DNA from: Rhodovarius lipocyclicus | GTDB taxonomy: Bacteria; Pseudomonadota; Alphaproteobacteria; Acetobacterales; Acetobacteraceae | DNA: 64,000 nt | Direction: 5' to 3' | NCBI RefSeq assembly: GCF_009900765.1 | Contig: NZ_JAAABL010000016.1 | Location: 1-64,000 of the forward strand | Shown here: piece after piece, positions 60,908 through 64,000 of the stretch | Numbering within the stretch: the stretch's first letter is position 1 | Layout: each line of letters opens with the position of its first letter | Notes under the pieces: model-generated | The model's database searches: none | What the model saw: only the letters and a program-made list of their open reading frames with translations | What the model was told of the DNA's origin: nothing | Program-made: the position numbers and the translations under genes

Positions 60908-61674
60908 GCGAGGTTCTGCTCTCGGCCAAGGGGCTGCGGCTGGCCTTCGGCGGCGTGAAGGCGGCCGACGGCATCGACCTGGACGTGCTGGATGGCGAGT
61001 TCCTGGCCATCATCGGCCCGAACGGCGCCGGCAAGACCACCTTCATCAACATGACCACCGGCTATCTGAAGCCCCAGGGCGGGGAGATCCATTTCGCCGG
61101 TGAGCGCATCCTGGGCCTGTCGCCACGCGCCATCGTGCGCCGTGGCATCGCCCGCAGCTTCCAGCTGCCGCAGCTGTTCACCGAGCACACGGTGCTGGAA
61201 AACGCCGCCATGGCCGTCGCCGCGCGGGAGGGGTTCTTCTCCGCCCTCAAGCCCCTGCTGCGCCCGGCGTGGCGGGAGGAAGCGATGGATCTGCTCGCCC
61301 GCTTCGGCCTGACCGCCATCGCCGGAACCCGCGCCGACGCGCTGAACGAAGGGGCCCGCAAGCTGGCCGATATCGCCATGGCCGTCGCACTGCGCCCCCG
61401 CCTGCTGCTGATGGATGAGCCCACCAGCGGCGTCGCGGCGTCCGAGAAGATGGAGATCGTGGAACGCCTGGCCACCGTGCTGCGCGACGCGCGCGTCACC
61501 GCCGTGTTCGTCGAGCACGACATGGAGGTGGTGGGCCGCTTCGCGGACCGGGTCGCGGTCTGGAGCCAGGGGCGGATCGCGGCCCTCGGCCAGCCGGAGC
61601 GCATCCTGAACGACCCCGATGTGCGGCGCGAGGTGATCGGTATCGAGACCGGAGGACGCCATGCTGCGGCTTGA
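60904..61674 (+). CDS. livG: ABC ATP-binding protein, LivG family
   Basis: A 256-residue ATPase. GPNGAGKTTFINMTTG is Walker A, RPRLLLMDEPTSGVA Walker B, VFVEHDMEVV the H-loop. The signature motif is degenerate: LNEGARKLADIAM replaces the usual LSYGEQRRLEIA. Overlaps livM by four bases and livF by 14. Confidence 0.9.
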   Translation: MSEVLLSAKGLRLAFGGVKAADGIDLDVLDGEFLAIIGPNGAGKTTFINMTTGYLKPQGGEIHFAGERILGLSPRAIVRRGIARSFQLPQLFTEHTVLENAAMAVAAREGFFSALKPLLRPAWREEAMDLLARFGLTAIAGTRADALNEGARKLADIAMAVALRPRLLLMDEPTSGVAASEKMEIVERLATVLRDARVTAVFVEHDMEVVGRFADRVAVWSQGRIAALGQPERILNDPDVRREVIGIETGGRHAAA

Positions 61675-62317
61675 GGCTGTTTCCGTCTCCATCGCCGGCG
61701 CCCCCGTGCTGCGCGCGGTGGAGCTGGCCGTGCCCGCGGGCGGGCGGGTGGCGCTGATCGGGCGCAATGGCGCGGGCAAGACCACCACCTTCCGCACCCT
61801 GATGGGCCTGCTGCCCCCCGATGCCGGCCGCGTGACGCTGGATGGCCAGGATGCGACGGCCATCCCCGCCCATCACCGCGCGCGGCTGGGCATCGGCTAC
61901 GCGCCCGAGGAACGGCGACTGTTCGGCAGCTTCACGGTGGAAGCCAACATGCTGCTGCCGGCCGAGGTGCTGAAGCTGCCCCGCCCCGAGATCGCCCGCC
62001 GGCTGGAGCAGGTCTATACCCTGCTGCCGGAGCTGAAGGCGCTGGCCCCGCGCAAGGCCGCCGGGCTTTCTGGCGGCCAGGGCAAGATGGTGGCGCTGGG
62101 CCGCGCGCTGATGGTGGGCACCCGCGCCGTGCTGCTGGACGAGCCCTTCCAGGGCCTGGCCCCGGCGCTGGCGCTGCGTTACGCCGATGCGCTGCGGCGG
62201 CTGAAGGACGCGCTGCCCGATGTCGCCATCCTGATCAGCGAGAGCAATCCGGAACTGCTGATCCCGCTGGTGGAGCGCAGCTTCACCATCGAGCGCGGCG
62301 AGATCCGCGAGGATTGA
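61661..62317 (+). CDS. livF: ABC ATP-binding protein, LivF family
   Basis: A 218-residue ATPase with GRNGAGKTTTFRTLMG, GYAPEERRLFGSFTV, LSGGQGKMVALGRALM and VLLDEPFQGLAP. It has the canonical LSGGQ that LivG lacks, so the pair may have one full ATP site. Last gene of the liv-type operon; ends next to the histidine phosphatase gene on the other strand with no gap. Confidence 0.9.
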   Translation: MLRLEAVSVSIAGAPVLRAVELAVPAGGRVALIGRNGAGKTTTFRTLMGLLPPDAGRVTLDGQDATAIPAHHRARLGIGYAPEERRLFGSFTVEANMLLPAEVLKLPRPEIARRLEQVYTLLPELKALAPRKAAGLSGGQGKMVALGRALMVGTRAVLLDEPFQGLAPALALRYADALRRLKDALPDVAILISESNPELLIPLVERSFTIERGEIRED

Positions 62318-62929
62318 TCACGCCGCCAGGGTCTCGGCCCTGACGAAGCCCAGATGGCGCCAGCGCGTGCCCTCCGGGCGGAACAGCCCCAGGCTGGCCT
62401 CGGGGAATTCCGCCTGGGAGAGGCCGCGCCCCAGGATCATGCCCAGCGGCACGATATGGCCCACCAGCACCCGGTGCCCGCCCGCCACCGGCTGGGCCAG
62501 CAGGGCCGAGACCTCGGCCGCGTCCCGCGCCGGGTCGCGGCGGGTATAGTCGTCGGCGATCAGGGCGGGGTGGATGCGGGCCGGGCCGAAGGCCAACTCC
62601 GCCGTGTCCCGCGCGCGGAAGACCGGGCTCGTCAGCACCTCCGTCACCGGGATGGCGTGGCGGCGGAAGCCGGCGCCGAGGTTCCGGGCCAGGGCCTCGC
62701 CGGCGGCGCTGAGGTTGCGCTGCCCCGCGCGGTCGTCCAGCCGGCCGGTATCGGCCTGGGCGCGGTCGGTGACGGAATGGCGCATGTACAGGTTCAGCCC
62801 CTGCGCCACCGGCCCGCGCAGCAGCGCCAGCGCCGCTTCCAGCGACAGGAATTCGGCGGCCTGCGCCCGGGCCAAGGCAGGCAGGGCGAGAAGCGGTAGG
62901 GCCAGAAGCGGCAGGGACCGGCGCAGCAT
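62318..62929 (-). CDS. Histidine phosphatase-superfamily protein, secreted
   Basis: A 203-residue protein. The leader MLRRSLPLLALPLLALPALARAQA is a Sec signal. LYMRHSVTDRAQAD carries the RH of the RHG motif with Ser instead of Gly; VLTSPVFRARDTAELAFG holds the second Arg, and VLVGHIVPLG the second His. So the phosphatase pocket is complete although the core motif is altered. The start at 62929 is the first one giving a signal peptide; the longer frame to 63016 overlaps the divergent region. Confidence 0.8.
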   Translation of the reverse strand: MLRRSLPLLALPLLALPALARAQAAEFLSLEAALALLRGPVAQGLNLYMRHSVTDRAQADTGRLDDRAGQRNLSAAGEALARNLGAGFRRHAIPVTEVLTSPVFRARDTAELAFGPARIHPALIADDYTRRDPARDAAEVSALLAQPVAGGHRVLVGHIVPLGMILGRGLSQAEFPEASLGLFRPEGTRWRHLGFVRAETLAA

Positions 62930-62967
62930 GCCCCCATGCTGCACCAGCTTTGTCGCAGCGCGAAGCA

Positions 62968-62996
62968 TTGACCAACGCCCCACCAAGCCAGATATG
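62968..62996 (+). promoter_or_regulatory. Candidate promoter of the third Bug receptor
   Basis: TTGACC (62968-62973) and GATATG (62991-62996) are 17 bases apart, the same form as the rplM candidate. The receptor ATG is 31 bases further on. Confidence 0.4.
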
Positions 62997-63027
62997 TAAA
63001 GCCAGAAAACCAACACCGAGGATGTCC

Positions 63028-63987
63028 ATGATGCTGCCCCGTCGCAGCCTGGGCGCGCTGGCTTGCGCGCTCGCGGCCCCTGCCTATGCGCAATCCGGCT
63101 TTCCCAACGCGCCGATCCGGCTGATCTGCCCCTGGGGCCCGGGCGGGACCACCGATGTGCAGATGCGCGTGCTGGCCGAGACGACCTCCCGCCGCATCGG
63201 CCAGTCCGTGGTGGTGGAAAACCGCTCGGGCGCCGGCGGCGTGCTGGGGGCGCAATCCATGCTCTCGGCCCGGCCGGATGGCTACAGCATCACCCAGATG
63301 CCCATCAGCGTGTTCCGCCAGCCGCTGCTGAACAGCCGCGCGCTGTTCGATCCGCTGACGGACTTCACCTATATCTCCCACATCTCCGGCTATCTGTTCG
63401 GCACGGTGGTGCTGCCGGATTCGCCCTGGCGGACGATGCAGGAACTGATCGCCCACGCCCGCGCCAACCCGGGCAAGCTGACCTATGGCACGCCGGGCGT
63501 CGGCAGCTCCCTGCACCTGACCATGGAACTCATCGCCCAGCGCGCCGGCATCGAATGGGTGCATGTGCCCTTCCGCGGCTATGCCGAGAATGTGCAGGCG
63601 CTGATGTCGAAGCAGATCGACATCCTGGCCGATAGCTCCGGCTGGGCGCCGATGGTGCTGGAAGGCCAGCTGCGCCTGCTGGCCAGCTGGGGCGCCGAAC
63701 GCGCCAAGCGCTTCCCCAACACGCCGACCCTGCGGGAAAGCGGGATCGATGTGGTCTCCGCCAGCCCCTACGGCTTCGCGGGGCCGAAGGGCATGGACCC
63801 GGCCGTGGTGCGGGTGCTGGACCAGGCCTTCCGCGCCGCGACGATGGACCCGGCCCATATCGCGGTGCTGGACCGGTACGACATGGCGCCGATGCCGATG
63901 AACTCGGATGAGTATTCGGGCTTCGTGCGGCGGACGATGGAAGAAGAACGGACGCTGATCCAGAGGCTGGGGCTGCGGCTGTCCTGA
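63028..63987 (+). CDS. Tripartite tricarboxylate receptor (Bug family)
   Basis: A 319-residue periplasmic receptor. MMLPRRSLGALACALAAPAYAQ is the signal peptide with PRRSLG. IRLICPWGPGGTTDVQMRVLAE, VENRSGAGGVLGAQ and WVHVPFRGYAENVQALMSKQID follow. GAGG six bases upstream selects the ATG at 63028; one at 63022 sits against that site and one at 63031 is close. Again no TctA or TctB gene is in view, though the window ends 13 bases later. Confidence 0.88.
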   Translation: MMLPRRSLGALACALAAPAYAQSGFPNAPIRLICPWGPGGTTDVQMRVLAETTSRRIGQSVVVENRSGAGGVLGAQSMLSARPDGYSITQMPISVFRQPLLNSRALFDPLTDFTYISHISGYLFGTVVLPDSPWRTMQELIAHARANPGKLTYGTPGVGSSLHLTMELIAQRAGIEWVHVPFRGYAENVQALMSKQIDILADSSGWAPMVLEGQLRLLASWGAERAKRFPNTPTLRESGIDVVSASPYGFAGPKGMDPAVVRVLDQAFRAATMDPAHIAVLDRYDMAPMPMNSDEYSGFVRRTMEEERTLIQRLGLRLS

Positions 63988-64000
63988 AGGCGGTTGAGGG

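Noticed and set aside
1-64000. tRNA, rRNA, prophage, insertion sequence or integron
   Set aside because: No tRNA-like cloverleaf, rRNA segment, transposase or integrase frame was recognised on either strand; this is reading by eye and a covariance-model scan could still find small RNAs.

Overview
The window is about 70% GC with strongly GC-biased third codon positions. It encodes alphaproteobacterial-type proteins: a cysteine-free ribosomal L31, a UPF0262 protein, an NDUFAF6-like squalene/phytoene-synthase relative and several orphan Bug-type solute receptors. This fits a chromosomal piece of an Acetobacteraceae-like organism (Roseomonas or a relative). That placement is inferred from family content, not from an rRNA gene; no rRNA or tRNA was recognised. 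Genes are tightly packed, often with ATGA, GTGA or TGATG overlaps. I see no phage, transposase, integrase or CRISPR array.

Layout. 1-4822: amidohydrolase, malonyl-CoA decarboxylase and an ABC-F ATPase, all on the minus strand. 4864-5025: a long imperfect palindrome. 5024-10155: rfbBACD (dTDP-L-rhamnose) followed by galE and a phosphoribosyltransferase. 10252-15869: NDUFAF6-like protein, Fe-type superoxide dismutase, two paralogous lipoproteins, argC with a gamma-carbonic-anhydrase-like protein, and rplM-rpsI. 16027-23058: Bug receptor, IlvD/Edd dehydratase, NAD(P)-binding protein, M20 amidohydrolase, a split chromate transporter and a flavin reductase-like protein. 23058-31040: DUF938 protein, mtnA, an orphan peptide-type binding protein divergent from a penicillin-acylase family enzyme, and PhzF divergent from a MocR regulator. 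31059-43048: hemW, then a surface-glycan region. In that region a minus-strand glycosyltransferase set faces a seven-gene plus-strand operon that looks like a GDP-heptose supply line (GmhA-, GmhB-, HddA- and HddC-like) with a transaldolase, an epimerase and an FkbM methyltransferase. 43214-50334: lipoprotein, rpmE, an hsp20 gene with a possible RNA thermometer, DUF952, mmsB, phoD, ilvE and a quinone-oxidoreductase-like gene. 50331-55938: Bug receptor divergent from a CoA-transferase/TTC38-like pair, then UPF0262, DUF983 and an Asp/Glu racemase-type gene. 56029-62317: a 17-codon leader ORF plus hairpin before a second ABC-F gene, then a complete branched-chain-amino-acid-type ABC transporter. 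62318-63987: a histidine phosphatase-like gene divergent from a third Bug receptor.

The main themes are surface polysaccharide precursors (rhamnose, UDP-galactose, heptose) and scavenging of organic acids and amides. Five of the intergenic gaps hold related GC-rich hairpin elements, three of them between convergent gene ends. The most distinctive regulatory signals are the leader peptide before the ABC-F gene at 56029-56174 and the structured 5' region of hsp20 at 44103-44154.
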